Shown here: positions 10,001 to 19,319 of the stretch, piece after piece
Layout: the number at the start of each line of letters is the position of its first letter
Position numbering within the stretch: position 1 is the stretch's first letter
Source of the DNA: Bacteroidota bacterium
GTDB lineage: Bacteria; Bacteroidota; Bacteroidia; Bacteroidales; F082
NCBI GenBank assembly: GCA_018816765.1
Contig: JAHIUX010000009.1
Location: 124,001-188,000 of the forward strand
DNA length: 64,000 nt
Direction of reading: 5' to 3'
The notes under the pieces: generated by a model
Database searches by the model: none
Told to the model about the DNA's origin: nothing
Seen by the model: the letters and a program-made list of their open reading frames with translations, nothing else
Made by a program: the position numbers and the translations under genes

Positions 10001-10480
10001 CTGCACAGGTTGGTCCATCGACAGGTCTTGCCGCTTGCTTTTGCTTTCGCCAATATAGCTTTTTCCTTTCAGTGAGTTTAGGTAGCCGGTAATCATACTG
10101 GCCAGGTTCAGAAGCAGATCACGTTCTTCTTCTAGAAAAGGTCCTTCATCGCAGGTCGGAAATTCTTTGGAATAGCAGATTTCGATCACCCCTTTTTTTC
10201 CATCGATGGTTTCAAATTCCTGTACCTGCCTCCAGCGTGTAAGTTCAAAATTGGGCGAGAGAAAAACGACTTCATCATACATGATACGGGCCCCGGTAAA
10301 CTCAGGATACTGCCAGCCATCGGGCAATATCATAGAGATGTGCTTCAGAGTTTCGTCGGGTGATTTGTTTTCGCGGATAATTTGTGTTGTCCGGTTCAGG
10401 GTAGCCAGTTCCTTTAGTCGCTCAAGGTTTTCGGCCCTGAGTTGTTCAAATCTCCCGCCCAGATCGTTTGGTGAAGTCAT
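7010..10480 (-). CDS. GAF-like / double receiver / PEP-synthase-type ATP-grasp protein (paralogue A)
   Basis: A 1156-residue cytoplasmic protein. Residues 15-140 resemble a GAF sensor domain of the kind found in histidine kinases. Residues 190-325 look like a receiver fold without the phospho-Asp (FDLIIFMVSV). Residues 335-485 are a second receiver with the key residues: acidic pair Glu342-Asp343, Asp413 in ITDMKF, Ser447-448 and Lys466, interrupted by an insertion near 357-390. From about 595 a PPDK/PEP-synthase N-terminal ATP-binding domain follows (GGKGRGL 601-607, LAIRSSGLFEDS about 691-702, YLLQIKPL where PPDK enzymes have an Arg). No GG-His-x-A swivelling-domain motif or C-terminal PEP barrel is visible; instead there is a conserved tail with GPGRWGTRDKWIG and SSGSHFFHN. 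It is usually annotated as a PEP/pyruvate-binding protein. The reaction is unknown. Paralogue B lies at 26731-29736. Confidence 0.85.
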   Translation of the reverse strand: MTSPNDLGGRFEQLRAENLERLKELATLNRTTQIIRENKSPDETLKHISMILPDGWQYPEFTGARIMYDEVVFLSPNFELTRWRQVQEFETIDGKKGVIEICYSKEFPTCDEGPFLEEERDLLLNLASMITGYLNSLKGKSYIGESKSKRQDLSMDQPVQGYSRQLLQKFLNKNNSDRDIYHDLMTFKVKEILLVSNLYDAYSIEREGRFSEHVLGHYHQLNLTSVPRITGVTTVSETFEVLRAKHFDLIIFMVSVDRKTPVDISKRIKKEFPYIPIYFLLNSNAEIAYFQNVSKNTLSIDRIFSWNGDSNVFFSMIKMVEDRINVVNDTKVGLVRVILLVEDSPKYYSRYLPMLYKIVMEQTRRIIDDVSTDELYKVLRMRARPKILLASTFEEACQILKDYKEYMLCLITDMKFDRNEVQDENAGVELVRFAKGMISELPTIIQSSDPENAEIAYRYKSTFIDKNSETLSQDFQSFITHYLGFGNFIYRDRFGRQIAQARTLKEFEANLRTIPAESLLYHARRDHFSLWLMARGEIRVAKIINPKKVSDYESPDDLREELIMMIQQFRNEQNVGKIIPFDESAINDEKNIVSLADGSLGGKGRGLAFINTLIHNYDFSQHVPDINIRTPKTSLVGTEEFQLFLERNNLHELAVKETDYETIKRAFVQGKLTPTLVKRLKALLAQITKPLAIRSSGLFEDSLSQPFAGIFETYILPNSHPDIEVRLQQLTDAIKLVFASVYSDVARGYVHAIHYKIEEERMAVVIQELVGRQYDKYYYPHMSGVAQSYNYYPFAHMKPEEGFAISALGLGKYVVEGHKAYRYSPKYPGLDINSPKDQYKNSQVTFLAVDLERTEPNLLEGDMAGLSELDISVAEKHGTLRHCASVYNPDNNTIYPGISKQGPRIINFANVLKYNYTPLAQTLEVVLDVVKEALGTAIEIEFALDLERDEHGRCSFYLLQIKPLIGSSEDYVVDMDKIKPDDILLFSEKGMGNGLISTIADVIYIDKDKFDKRFTEDMAREISQLNDEMVQANRPYLLIGPGRWGTRDKWIGVPVNWPQISNAKVIVETSLEDFPLDASSGSHFFHNVTSMNVGYFTVQPELSKSFVNWELLSSQELINETNWYKHVRFKEPLMVRMDGKKRISVITLNDKGESQY

Positions 10481-10503
10481 AACGGATTCATTTTGCTGCT
10501 ACG

Positions 10504-10511
10504 CAAAGGTA
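10504..10511 (-). promoter_or_regulatory. Candidate -7 promoter element for the ATP-grasp protein
   Basis: TACCTTTG on the minus strand matches the Bacteroidota -7 consensus TAnnTTTG and lies 24 bases upstream of the start codon. No TTG was found at the expected 19-21 base spacing, so only half of the promoter is supported. Confidence 0.35.
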
Positions 10512-10742
10512 ATGAGATCGTGTGAATGTTTATGTTCCGGGCCAAATAGTTTACATTAAAACCAGGCTAAAGCGGCGTTTTTAATGCAGCTGCATCCGTG
10601 TCCTTTTCTGAGTTGCCAAAAGCAGGCTCTGTCCCATGACAAACCAACCAGAAGCCAGCGATTTAAGCCTAATTTATGGATTATCCTGTCAGGTATTCGC
10701 CAAAGTTTGTAAATTCGCATACATTTTTCACGAATCAATTGG

Positions 10743-11405
10743 ATGGATAAAATAAAGGTAGCCCTTGTTGATGAGCACCCGATCATGTGCGATGGCATAC
10801 AGAGCCTCCTGTCCGATGCCAACGACATCCAGGTTGTACACAGTTGTCGTACCACCACCGAGCTGATTCAACTGCTCTATCACGAGCCGGTGCATGTTGT
10901 CATCACCATTTTCTACACCCCCGACCCTGAAAACGTTGAACAGATCAGGCATTTATGCAACAAGCATTCGAAGGCAAAGGTGTTGGTTTTGTCGATGTAC
11001 CGGATTGAGAATTTTATCTTCAAGATGATCAAGGCAGGTGCCAAGGGGCATCTGACCAGTGACACAAACCGCAACGAGATGGTTGAGGCCATTTACACCC
11101 TGCGCAATGGCTATGATTTTTACGCAAAAACCATCACCAACCTGATTCTGCGGAATTACCTGAACGACGACAAAGAAATCGAAGCAAGGCAGGAAAGGGA
11201 AAAAAGCCTTTCGGCCCGGGAAATAGAAGTACTGAAGCTCTTTGCCCGCAGCTATACCAACAAGGAAATTGCTGACAGGCTGTTCATCAGCGTGAGAACC
11301 GTTGAATCGCACAAAAACAACATCATGCGTAAAATTAACCTGAAAACGACCGTTGACATGGTTAAATTTGCCATAAAAAATAATATTGTGGAGCTTGATT
11401 ATTAA
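10743..11405 (+). CDS. LuxR/NarL-type regulator with a degenerate receiver domain
   Basis: A 220-residue regulator. The C-terminal helix-turn-helix (about 155-212: SLSAREIEVLKLFARSYTNKEIADRL, then VRTVESHKNNIMRKINLK) is a textbook LuxR/GerE domain. The N-terminal receiver fold begins with IKVALVDEHPIMCDGI, so the acidic pair Asp10-Glu11 remains, but the position of the phospho-acceptor Asp is Ile56 (HVVITIFYTP) and the conserved Lys position is Ser106 (GHLTSD). It should therefore not work by ordinary aspartyl phosphorylation. It is divergent from the GAF/receiver/ATP-grasp gene and 18 bases upstream of a K+ channel, with which it probably shares a transcript. DNA binding is confident; the input signal is unknown. 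Confidence 0.88.
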   Translation: MDKIKVALVDEHPIMCDGIQSLLSDANDIQVVHSCRTTTELIQLLYHEPVHVVITIFYTPDPENVEQIRHLCNKHSKAKVLVLSMYRIENFIFKMIKAGAKGHLTSDTNRNEMVEAIYTLRNGYDFYAKTITNLILRNYLNDDKEIEARQEREKSLSAREIEVLKLFARSYTNKEIADRLFISVRTVESHKNNIMRKINLKTTVDMVKFAIKNNIVELDY

Positions 11406-11423
11406 CCCCTTAATTCGAATGAA

Positions 11424-12257
11424 ATGGACAATAACCAGGGTTCATTCAAATTAAAGGTTTATCGCGTCATCAGTGGGCTTGAAGGTAGCAGGATCAAGGT
11501 AAACCTTTTCGATCATTTTATTTCAACGCTTATCCTGTTGAATATTTTCGCGATCATCATGTCAACCTACCAGGCGTTCGCCTTAAAATATGAGGAAGCC
11601 CTGCACATCTTCGAAGTCGTTTCAGTTATCATCTTTAGTGTGGAGTATTTGTTGCGTCTGTGGACGGCTGACCTGCTATTTCCCAGCGCTACTCCCATTG
11701 GATCAAGATTCAGGTTTGCTTTCTCCACCCTTGGTCTTGTCGACTTGCTGGCCATACTTCCGTTCTACATTCCACTGTTTGCAAAACTTGACCTGAGATT
11801 TCTCAGGATCGTCAGGCTGATGCGCTTGTTTCGCCTGTTCAAACTCCGCAGGCATTCAGCTTCCCTGAAGCTCATCATGACGGTGTTGCGCGACGTGAAA
11901 GACGAGTTGGTTGTGACGGTGATGATGATCCTGATATTGATCATTACAACTTCTATCCTGATGTTTTATGTTGAGCACGAAGCCCAACCTGTGATGTTCG
12001 GCGACATCGGCGATTCGATCTGGTGGGCGGTAGCCACCCTCACAACCGTTGGCTATGGCGATGTGTATCCGATCACTGGCTTAGGACGTCTGCTTGGGGG
12101 AATCATAACCATCCTCGGTGTTGGCATTGTGGCCCTTCCGGCAGGGATGATCAGCTCTTCGTTCACCCGAATTATCCAGGAAAAAAAGGCCGCTGAGAAA
12201 GATTGCCCGAAAGAAAAAAAGGGAAATTATTGCCCGCATTGCGGAGAAAAATTGTAG
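11424..12257 (+). CDS. Voltage-gated-type potassium channel with C-terminal CxxC tail
   Basis: A 277-residue six-helix ion channel. The S4-like helix is Arg-rich (RFLRIVRLMRLFRLFKLRR, about 126-144), and the pore loop has the K+ selectivity filter TTVGYGDVYP near residue 211, followed by the inner helix LLGGIITILGVGIVALPAGM. It conducts K+ across the inner membrane. The cytoplasmic tail is Lys-rich and ends in CPKEKKGNYCPHCGEKL, a zinc-ribbon-like CPxCG. A single CxxC with one upstream Cys may bind a metal between subunits of the tetramer; this is inference. It is 18 bases after the atypical regulator. Confidence 0.92.
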   Translation: MDNNQGSFKLKVYRVISGLEGSRIKVNLFDHFISTLILLNIFAIIMSTYQAFALKYEEALHIFEVVSVIIFSVEYLLRLWTADLLFPSATPIGSRFRFAFSTLGLVDLLAILPFYIPLFAKLDLRFLRIVRLMRLFRLFKLRRHSASLKLIMTVLRDVKDELVVTVMMILILIITTSILMFYVEHEAQPVMFGDIGDSIWWAVATLTTVGYGDVYPITGLGRLLGGIITILGVGIVALPAGMISSSFTRIIQEKKAAEKDCPKEKKGNYCPHCGEKL

Positions 12258-12407
12258 CATTCACATGACGCTTAATGGCTGCTGCGCATAATGCTTACAT
12301 ATTTTTGCGTGAATTACTGAAAAGCCTGCGCATATCCCTCAAACTGGCTTCAAATCCGGTATTGCTGTTATTTTAATGCCTAAGTTTGATGCATGATTCG
12401 TGGTTAA

Positions 12408-13805
<1,398 letters not shown>

Positions 13806-13826
13806 ACATTGTTTTATTTCACAGTT

Positions 13827-13861
13827 AAGACTGCCCTTCATCGCGGGCAGTCTTTTTTTTT
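13827..13861 (+). terminator. Rho-independent terminator of gdhA
   Basis: A perfect 10-base stem AAGACTGCCC / GGGCAGTCTT with an 8-base loop followed by a run of T, starting 22 bases after the stop codon. Confidence 0.93.
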
Positions 13862-13966
13862 GTCCTGTCAGGCGCCATCACACTTAGCCAGAAGCTATTT
13901 TCTGTTATGTTTGCAACCAATTCTTTCAAAGTACACTCTTTATTGCAACAAGATCAAATTTAGCGC

Positions 13967-14404
13967 ATGAAAACAAAGCAATACCTGAGCATACTGACCA
14001 GCTTCGGCCTTTTGTCCGGCCTCATCCTTTTGCTCAATTCCTGCCATCAAAAAGACCCCCTGGCATTTAACGAAGAATACCTCATTCATGTTGATAGCAT
14101 AGCGATGCCGGCCCAGCTTGTGAGCGGACAAACGCTTAGCGTAGCTTTCTATGGCATGATAGGACCTGACGGCTGCAGTGCTTTCAGCCGGTTTATTGTT
14201 GAGCAAAAACCTATGGGTTTCAGGCTTAAACTTGTCGGTAAACGCCGTGTCGGTCCTGAGGTGGTCTGCCCGATGAACGTTCCCATGCTCGATGGAAAAA
14301 CACTCGACCTGATGGTAAGTGATACCGGTAAAATAACCGTTGAAGTCATCAACCCGGGAATTGATCAGGTGTTGACTGGCATTACTGAAATAGTCACACC
14401 ATAA
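13967..14404 (+). CDS. Small lipoprotein of unknown function
   Basis: A 145-residue lipoprotein with a lipobox ending at Cys26 (LLLNSC). The mature part is mainly beta-type (SGQTLSVAFYGMIGPDGCSAF, KITVEVINPG) with two Cys residues (in GPDGCS and EVVCPM) that could form a disulphide. The ending VITVEV-like strands suggest a single beta-sandwich domain. I recognise no family. It converges with the DUF4340 gene, the stops being 11 bases apart. Confidence 0.72.
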   Translation: MKTKQYLSILTSFGLLSGLILLLNSCHQKDPLAFNEEYLIHVDSIAMPAQLVSGQTLSVAFYGMIGPDGCSAFSRFIVEQKPMGFRLKLVGKRRVGPEVVCPMNVPMLDGKTLDLMVSDTGKITVEVINPGIDQVLTGITEIVTP

Positions 14405-14414
14405 GGAGGCAGGT

Positions 14415-15467
14415 CTAGTTGCCTTCGAGGAACGAAATCGGCCTCAACACCTTATCAAACGAATAATACTGCAGCAATACAAAGTCTTTGTTGTTATTCA
14501 CCAAACCGTAGAGCCTGTCGAGATCAACAGGAACAAACTTGTAGTCAACATCGAGGTGATCATGATACTGCCTTTTTTCGAAGGTGGTAACCATGTCTTG
14601 CATGCCCTGTATGCTTGTCAGTGTGATCCTGTGAAGGAAGGGTGAGGCAATAATAGAGTCTCTGCGGCCTGCAGGGATATCCTGATTGAGCAAGGCTTCG
14701 AAGCGAACATCCGAAAACGAGGTCAGGTAATTGAGCAAACGCAAGGTGTCGTATCTTACAAGCAATTGATTATCGATCAAACGGGTAACCTGGTAGTTAT
14801 TGCGGTCAGTTGCTTCGATCAGGAAGCTGTTTTCGGGTTCGCGCCCAAACTCCATTCTGATGGATTTGATGTCGCCAAGCGTGCTTCTGAACACCTTATG
14901 ATCGCGCCAATCGTCTTCGATGGCAGAATAGCGTGTCGACACAAAGCCCTTAAATTCAGGTAAAAACACAATAAAGGCATCTTCCGCTCCTTCCATCAAC
15001 ATAAAGGTTCCCAGGTTGTCCTTCGTGGCATCGCCAACATAATACACCTTTGATTTAACCTCATGCGTGAAAAGTTTGATCTTACCGAAAAGGTTGATAC
15101 GCGGAACGACCTGGTATATTTCGACCTTCACAGCGGTGCCGGCCATCCGTTTAATCACGTTGTTATGTCCGGCAGCGGAGACGGGAGCCCTTACCCTGAG
15201 TTTCATGATCGTGTTGAGCAGCACGTCCACCTTGCGCACCTGGGCTTCGTAACGTTTGTTGACAACCCAGCCACCATTCGCACGTTCAAGCAACACCTCG
15301 CTTGAGTCCATATTGGCGATAAATATCTTCGTGATGCTTGCAGTGTCCTGTACGGCAAAAACTGACTCACTGCGATCAAGGGTCGATTTGCGGTTGTTTA
15401 CGACAAGAAATACTGCCACCAGGAGCAGCAACAATGTCAATATCAAAGCAAAACGATTTTTTTTCAT
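14415..15467 (-). CDS. DUF4340-type protein of the gldFG membrane cluster
   Basis: A 350-residue protein with one N-terminal transmembrane helix (MKKNRFALILTLLLLLVAVFLVV) and a long periplasmic part built of repeated beta-rich units (VFAVQDTASITKIFIANMDSSEVLLERANGGWVVN). This matches the DUF4340 family, which accompanies GldG-like ABC auxiliary proteins in many bacteria. It starts 24 bases after gldG ends, in the same transcript. The start is placed at the ATG at 15467; a longer frame to 15584 would overlap gldG and lacks a membrane signal. Its role is presumably structural or substrate-handling next to the GldFG transporter. Confidence 0.82.
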   Translation of the reverse strand: MKKNRFALILTLLLLLVAVFLVVNNRKSTLDRSESVFAVQDTASITKIFIANMDSSEVLLERANGGWVVNKRYEAQVRKVDVLLNTIMKLRVRAPVSAAGHNNVIKRMAGTAVKVEIYQVVPRINLFGKIKLFTHEVKSKVYYVGDATKDNLGTFMLMEGAEDAFIVFLPEFKGFVSTRYSAIEDDWRDHKVFRSTLGDIKSIRMEFGREPENSFLIEATDRNNYQVTRLIDNQLLVRYDTLRLLNYLTSFSDVRFEALLNQDIPAGRRDSIIASPFLHRITLTSIQGMQDMVTTFEKRQYHDHLDVDYKFVPVDLDRLYGLVNNNKDFVLLQYYSFDKVLRPISFLEGN

Positions 15468-15490
15468 GGCAATTTGTTGAATGGATGAAT

Positions 15491-17227
15491 TTAACGGGCA
15501 AAACGCCTTTTTCGGGCAATAGAAAGCACGATTCCAAAAATCACCACCAGCAAAACCGGCAGAGCCACATTGATCAGTTGCCATTGGAGGCGCGATTCAT
15601 TGACGCGGGTCATATCGAGCAGGCGGATTTTGAGTTCCCTCGAACGGATGCCCACAAGTCCAGGTCCATCAACAAGGTAGCTCAATGCATTGAGAATAAA
15701 ATCCTTATTGCCATAGGTTTGGCGGGTATACTGGTCAAAACCCAGCGGAAGCGGATAACCGTTCGGGATATGGAATTGGTTGCGGATGATGTCGCCGTCG
15801 CCAACAACGATCATACTCGTAGGTACGCTCTTACCCAAAAATCCGATCTCTTTGCTGTCGGCTATTTCAGGTGCAATCCGGTTTTCGAACAGCGATGGGA
15901 AACTACCTTCGAGCAGCCATGCCACATTCAGCCCCGGATTGTTGTACAGCCTTTCGTCGGGTTTCTCGCGCAGCAATGCCAGCGTGATCAGTGCAGGTGT
16001 GGTTACCGTGCGTGAGTAGTTCGATGTTTTCAACAAGGGTGTTTTTTTGATTCCTTCAGCCCTAACGGTATCGACCGAACTCACAAATTCCGCCTTCACA
16101 CTGTTCATATTCCTCACCAGCGGGTGGGTTGAAGCGGCATTGAGCAAAGGGAAATAATGCCAGCGGAAGAAATCGATTTGCGGCTGATTGCCAACCTGTC
16201 CGGTGCGCAATGGGATGGCCGCTGAGTTCAGGTCAAGCACCAGGTTGCGGTTCAACCGCAGTCCATATTTGAACAACTGGTCGTCGAGGTTGTGCTTCAG
16301 ATCAACGCCCACAGTCGATTCCGATTGTAAGCTGTCCATGCTTGTCAGCACGGCATCGATAAGCCACAACACCTTACCGCCCTGCATGATATACTGGTCA
16401 ATGATGAACTTGTCTTTTTCGCTGTATTCGCCCAGAGGGCGTGCAATGATAATGGCCTCGAAGTTTCTCGTAATGATCACCTTACCATCTTTATCAGGCT
16501 CCGAACGCCTGCAGAGTGCATTCAGCTGCCCGTCAAGGGTGATGCGTTCCACTTTGAAGTTATCGCCAAGCTCACGGCTGATATCGAATTCTTCATTTTT
16601 ATCCAGTTCGCCATGTCCTTCGATAAATGCGATGGATGGTTTTTTCAGGCGCGATGCCTTTTTAATGGATTCAACAAGCTTAAATTCAAGATTTTGAGCC
16701 GAGCTGTTCAACACCGTTTCGGGTGGCGCATTTAACTGATTGTCGAGCAAGTCGATGGGAAGTTCGCGGTCGCGGTAATACACAAGTGCCCCCGGAAAGA
16801 TAATTTGCTGCTGGGTTCCTTCTTTGGTTCGCACCTGCAAATCTGTCGGTGCCAATCCACGTTCAATCAGAATTTTATAGGTCTCATCCCGCTCTTTCTT
16901 GTCACTACTGGCCGATGGGTTGATAAATTCATAATCAATAAATTTGCTGTAGGCCCTGAATTCATCGAGCATCTCTTTGGTCTCCCGTCGCAATTTCTTA
17001 AAGCCTGCGGGAAAATCTCCTTCAAGGTATACCTTAAAATAAACATGGTCGTCGAGTGAGCGTAACATATCCTTGGTGGTCTCCGACAAGGTATAGCGCT
17101 TTTCTGTTGTCAGGTCAATACGGGCATATATATAAGCACTTATTACATTGATGATCAACATAATGACTATGATGTATGCAAACCCGCTGAGGTTGGCTTT
17201 TTTAATAGTTTTCTTTTTCGATTCCAT
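15491..17227 (-). CDS. gldG: GldG, gliding-associated ABC transporter auxiliary protein
   Basis: A 578-residue membrane protein with an N-terminal helix (SGFAYIIVIMLIINVISAYIYA), a large periplasmic domain of the ABC-transporter auxiliary type (PF09822: IDLTTEKRYTLSETTKDMLRSL, PSIAFIEGHGELD, VLWLIDAV, MIVVGDGDIIRNQF) and a C-terminal helix (LINVALPVLLVVIFGIVLSI). GldG works with GldF and the ATPase GldA in Flavobacterium gliding. It lies 16 bases downstream of gldF. The ATG at 17227 is preferred over a GTG at 17236. gldA is not in the window. Confidence 0.9.
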   Translation of the reverse strand: MESKKKTIKKANLSGFAYIIVIMLIINVISAYIYARIDLTTEKRYTLSETTKDMLRSLDDHVYFKVYLEGDFPAGFKKLRRETKEMLDEFRAYSKFIDYEFINPSASSDKKERDETYKILIERGLAPTDLQVRTKEGTQQQIIFPGALVYYRDRELPIDLLDNQLNAPPETVLNSSAQNLEFKLVESIKKASRLKKPSIAFIEGHGELDKNEEFDISRELGDNFKVERITLDGQLNALCRRSEPDKDGKVIITRNFEAIIIARPLGEYSEKDKFIIDQYIMQGGKVLWLIDAVLTSMDSLQSESTVGVDLKHNLDDQLFKYGLRLNRNLVLDLNSAAIPLRTGQVGNQPQIDFFRWHYFPLLNAASTHPLVRNMNSVKAEFVSSVDTVRAEGIKKTPLLKTSNYSRTVTTPALITLALLREKPDERLYNNPGLNVAWLLEGSFPSLFENRIAPEIADSKEIGFLGKSVPTSMIVVGDGDIIRNQFHIPNGYPLPLGFDQYTRQTYGNKDFILNALSYLVDGPGLVGIRSRELKIRLLDMTRVNESRLQWQLINVALPVLLVVIFGIVLSIARKRRFAR

Positions 17228-17243
17228 GATTGTCACTATTACA

Positions 17244-17978
17244 TTACCATTTCCGACTGGCCAGCGTCAGCCTGGTCATACTGATGAATAAAACAATCAG
17301 GCTAAGAAAATACACCACATCACGGGTGTCGACAACGCCCCTGCTGATGGAGGCGTAATGGGCTGAAATTCCGAGTTGCTTGATAAGCAGGTCGGCATTC
17401 CCAAACCATGACAGTCCGGTAATGAAATCGAAACCAATATACACAAATCCGCTAAGGAGCACGGCTAGGATGAATGAAAGTATCTGGTTATCAGTTACCG
17501 CACTGCTAAAAATACCAATGGCAACAAAGGATGCGCCCAGAAACAACAATCCGATGTAGGACCCCCATACCCCACCGGAATCGATATTGCCAACAGGTAG
17601 TCCGAGCTGATACACTGAGATGTAATAAATCAGTGTGAACAAGAGTGAAAACACCACAAGCACAAGCCCTGAAAGGTATTTAGCCATGACAATCTGCAGG
17701 TCGGTCAAAGGCTTTGTAAGCAGCAGTTCAATAGTTCCGGTTTTCTGTTCCTCGGAAAAGGACTTCATGGTAATGGCCGGAACCAGAAACAGGAAAACAT
17801 AGGGAGCAATGATGAATAGACCATCGATATTGGCATAACCAAAATCAAAAACATTGAATTCGGTTGGAAACACCCATAGAAACAAGCCATTTACAAGCAG
17901 GAAAACAGCCATCACCAGGTAACCCGTCAATGAACTGAGAAAACTGCTGATTTCTTTTTTAAACAAGGCAAACATCAT
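17244..17978 (-). CDS. gldF: GldF, ABC-2 type permease of the gliding cluster
   Basis: A 244-residue integral membrane protein with about six helices in the ABC-2 permease pattern, starting FALFKKEISSFLSSLTGYLVMAVFLLVNGLFLWVF and including the loop ITMKSFSEEQKTGTIELLLTKPLTDLQIVMAKYL typical of ABC-2 permeases. It would form the transmembrane channel driven by a GldA-type ATPase encoded elsewhere. It heads the gldF-gldG-DUF4340 operon. A TATTTTTG (minus strand, 17999-18006) about 20 bases upstream is a candidate -7 element. Confidence 0.92.
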   Translation of the reverse strand: MMFALFKKEISSFLSSLTGYLVMAVFLLVNGLFLWVFPTEFNVFDFGYANIDGLFIIAPYVFLFLVPAITMKSFSEEQKTGTIELLLTKPLTDLQIVMAKYLSGLVLVVFSLLFTLIYYISVYQLGLPVGNIDSGGVWGSYIGLLFLGASFVAIGIFSSAVTDNQILSFILAVLLSGFVYIGFDFITGLSWFGNADLLIKQLGISAHYASISRGVVDTRDVVYFLSLIVLFISMTRLTLASRKW

Positions 17979-18195
17979 CCTGTGGAATTAATCAGCCGCA
18001 AAAATAAGGATTTCTATCGATTTTCGGGGGCAATTTCCATCCTATGATGAAAGCGGTACAAAGCGATCAGCAAACGGGGATCACAACGGCAATCAGTCAG
18101 CCGATTGCATGCAAAATAACTGCACTTCAAACGCATCAACACCAAAGGCAGGCATTGCCCTGGCGTGTAAAAACGGGGACGACAAGGAAATTGCC

Positions 18196-19050
18196 TTATT
18201 GCTTTAAGAGGCGCCTGCTGACCCTGCCTCCGTCCGCTAAGGCAATTTGGAGCATATAGATGCCGGTTTTCCAGGCTGAAACATCAAGCTGGCCATTGCT
18301 GAACCGGATATCCATCTGCCTTCCGGTAAGGTCAAACGCTGTCAGCTGCACGATGGCTTGTGTGCCAGATGTGTTGGCAATGCGTACGCTTTCATATGCC
18401 GGGTTCGGAAACAGTTGAACAGCGGCATGGTGATTCCACTCGGTCATGCCCAAAGTCAACAAGGTTGAGTCGGCAAAGGTTTGCCAGAAGACCGGAATGG
18501 TATCGAGCTGTTCGTTGATATAGGCGTAATTGGGGTCAAAGTCATTTTCTATCAGGTTAGAGGTAAAAGTAACCTCGTCGATATTGGCCAGGTCAGCCCT
18601 TTCTAAGTTGCTCGGACTACCAACATCCCACCAGCCTCCTGGGTGCATGCTGGTGAATACACTTCCATTCCGGCAGGTATCTTCAAACAAAACAGCGTCC
18701 CAATGGGCAGTAACAGGCCATGCATTTGTCACGATATCAATGGTAATGAGCGAAAAACCAGTGCAGGAATTGTTTGCGATGATTTGCTTCTTGGTTTGCA
18801 CTTTTGGAACACCGTCATTCCAGAAACCATCCGATATCCTGACATCAAACAAGGGGTTCAAGGGTGTGCCGCTCAAATCAATTTCCCCAAAATCCGGATC
18901 GATCCCATCAGTTCCATTCACATCATAACCGAGCACAAGGGTGTCCTTGTTTCCTGCTGCATCTTCAAAATACATCGAAAAACTAAACTCCTGTCCAAGC
19001 GACACCTGGCTCATCAGCACAACAACCAACACGAGGTAAATTCTTTTCAT
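18196..19050 (-). CDS. Secreted protein with T9SS C-terminal sorting domain
   Basis: A 284-residue exported protein: signal peptide MKRIYLVLVVVLMSQVSLGQ, a central domain of about 180 residues that I do not recognise (VLGYDVNGTDGIDPDFGEIDL, MHPGGWWDVGSPSN), and a C-terminal type IX sorting domain of about 75 residues (VQLFPNPAYESVRIANTSG, AFDLTGRQMDIRF, WKTGIYMLQIALADGGRVSRRLLKQ). It is expected to pass the outer membrane through the T9SS and be released or anchored. The gene is isolated, with 217 and 269 non-coding bases on its two sides in which I see no feature. Function of the central domain unknown. Confidence 0.85.
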   Translation of the reverse strand: MKRIYLVLVVVLMSQVSLGQEFSFSMYFEDAAGNKDTLVLGYDVNGTDGIDPDFGEIDLSGTPLNPLFDVRISDGFWNDGVPKVQTKKQIIANNSCTGFSLITIDIVTNAWPVTAHWDAVLFEDTCRNGSVFTSMHPGGWWDVGSPSNLERADLANIDEVTFTSNLIENDFDPNYAYINEQLDTIPVFWQTFADSTLLTLGMTEWNHHAAVQLFPNPAYESVRIANTSGTQAIVQLTAFDLTGRQMDIRFSNGQLDVSAWKTGIYMLQIALADGGRVSRRLLKQ

Positions 19051-19319
19051 TGTTCAACTATTTATTGTAGGATTAATACTATTTCAGGGGGAGAAAAGCG
19101 AATTTGAATTATTTGCAAAATTAAGGACAATGCGCCTTGAAATTGCAAAAAATTCTATCATCGCATGAATTTTGCCGCATACCAACAACGGCCTGATTCA
19201 TCAGTCCATAAAACAAGATGGGCAATTTTGGCAGCACAAACTGGTGCCGCTTTCCCAGCTTAAACCCGAAAAATATATCTGAAGAGGTCTTTAATCCGTT
19301 TCAAAGAAACAGCTACCAG

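Noticed and set aside
15468-15584. N-terminal extension of the DUF4340 gene
   Set aside because: It overlaps the end of gldG and the true membrane anchor starts at the ATG at 15467.
15338-16015. Plus-strand open frame of 225 codons
   Set aside because: It is antisense to gldG and the DUF4340 gene and has no domain or signal.
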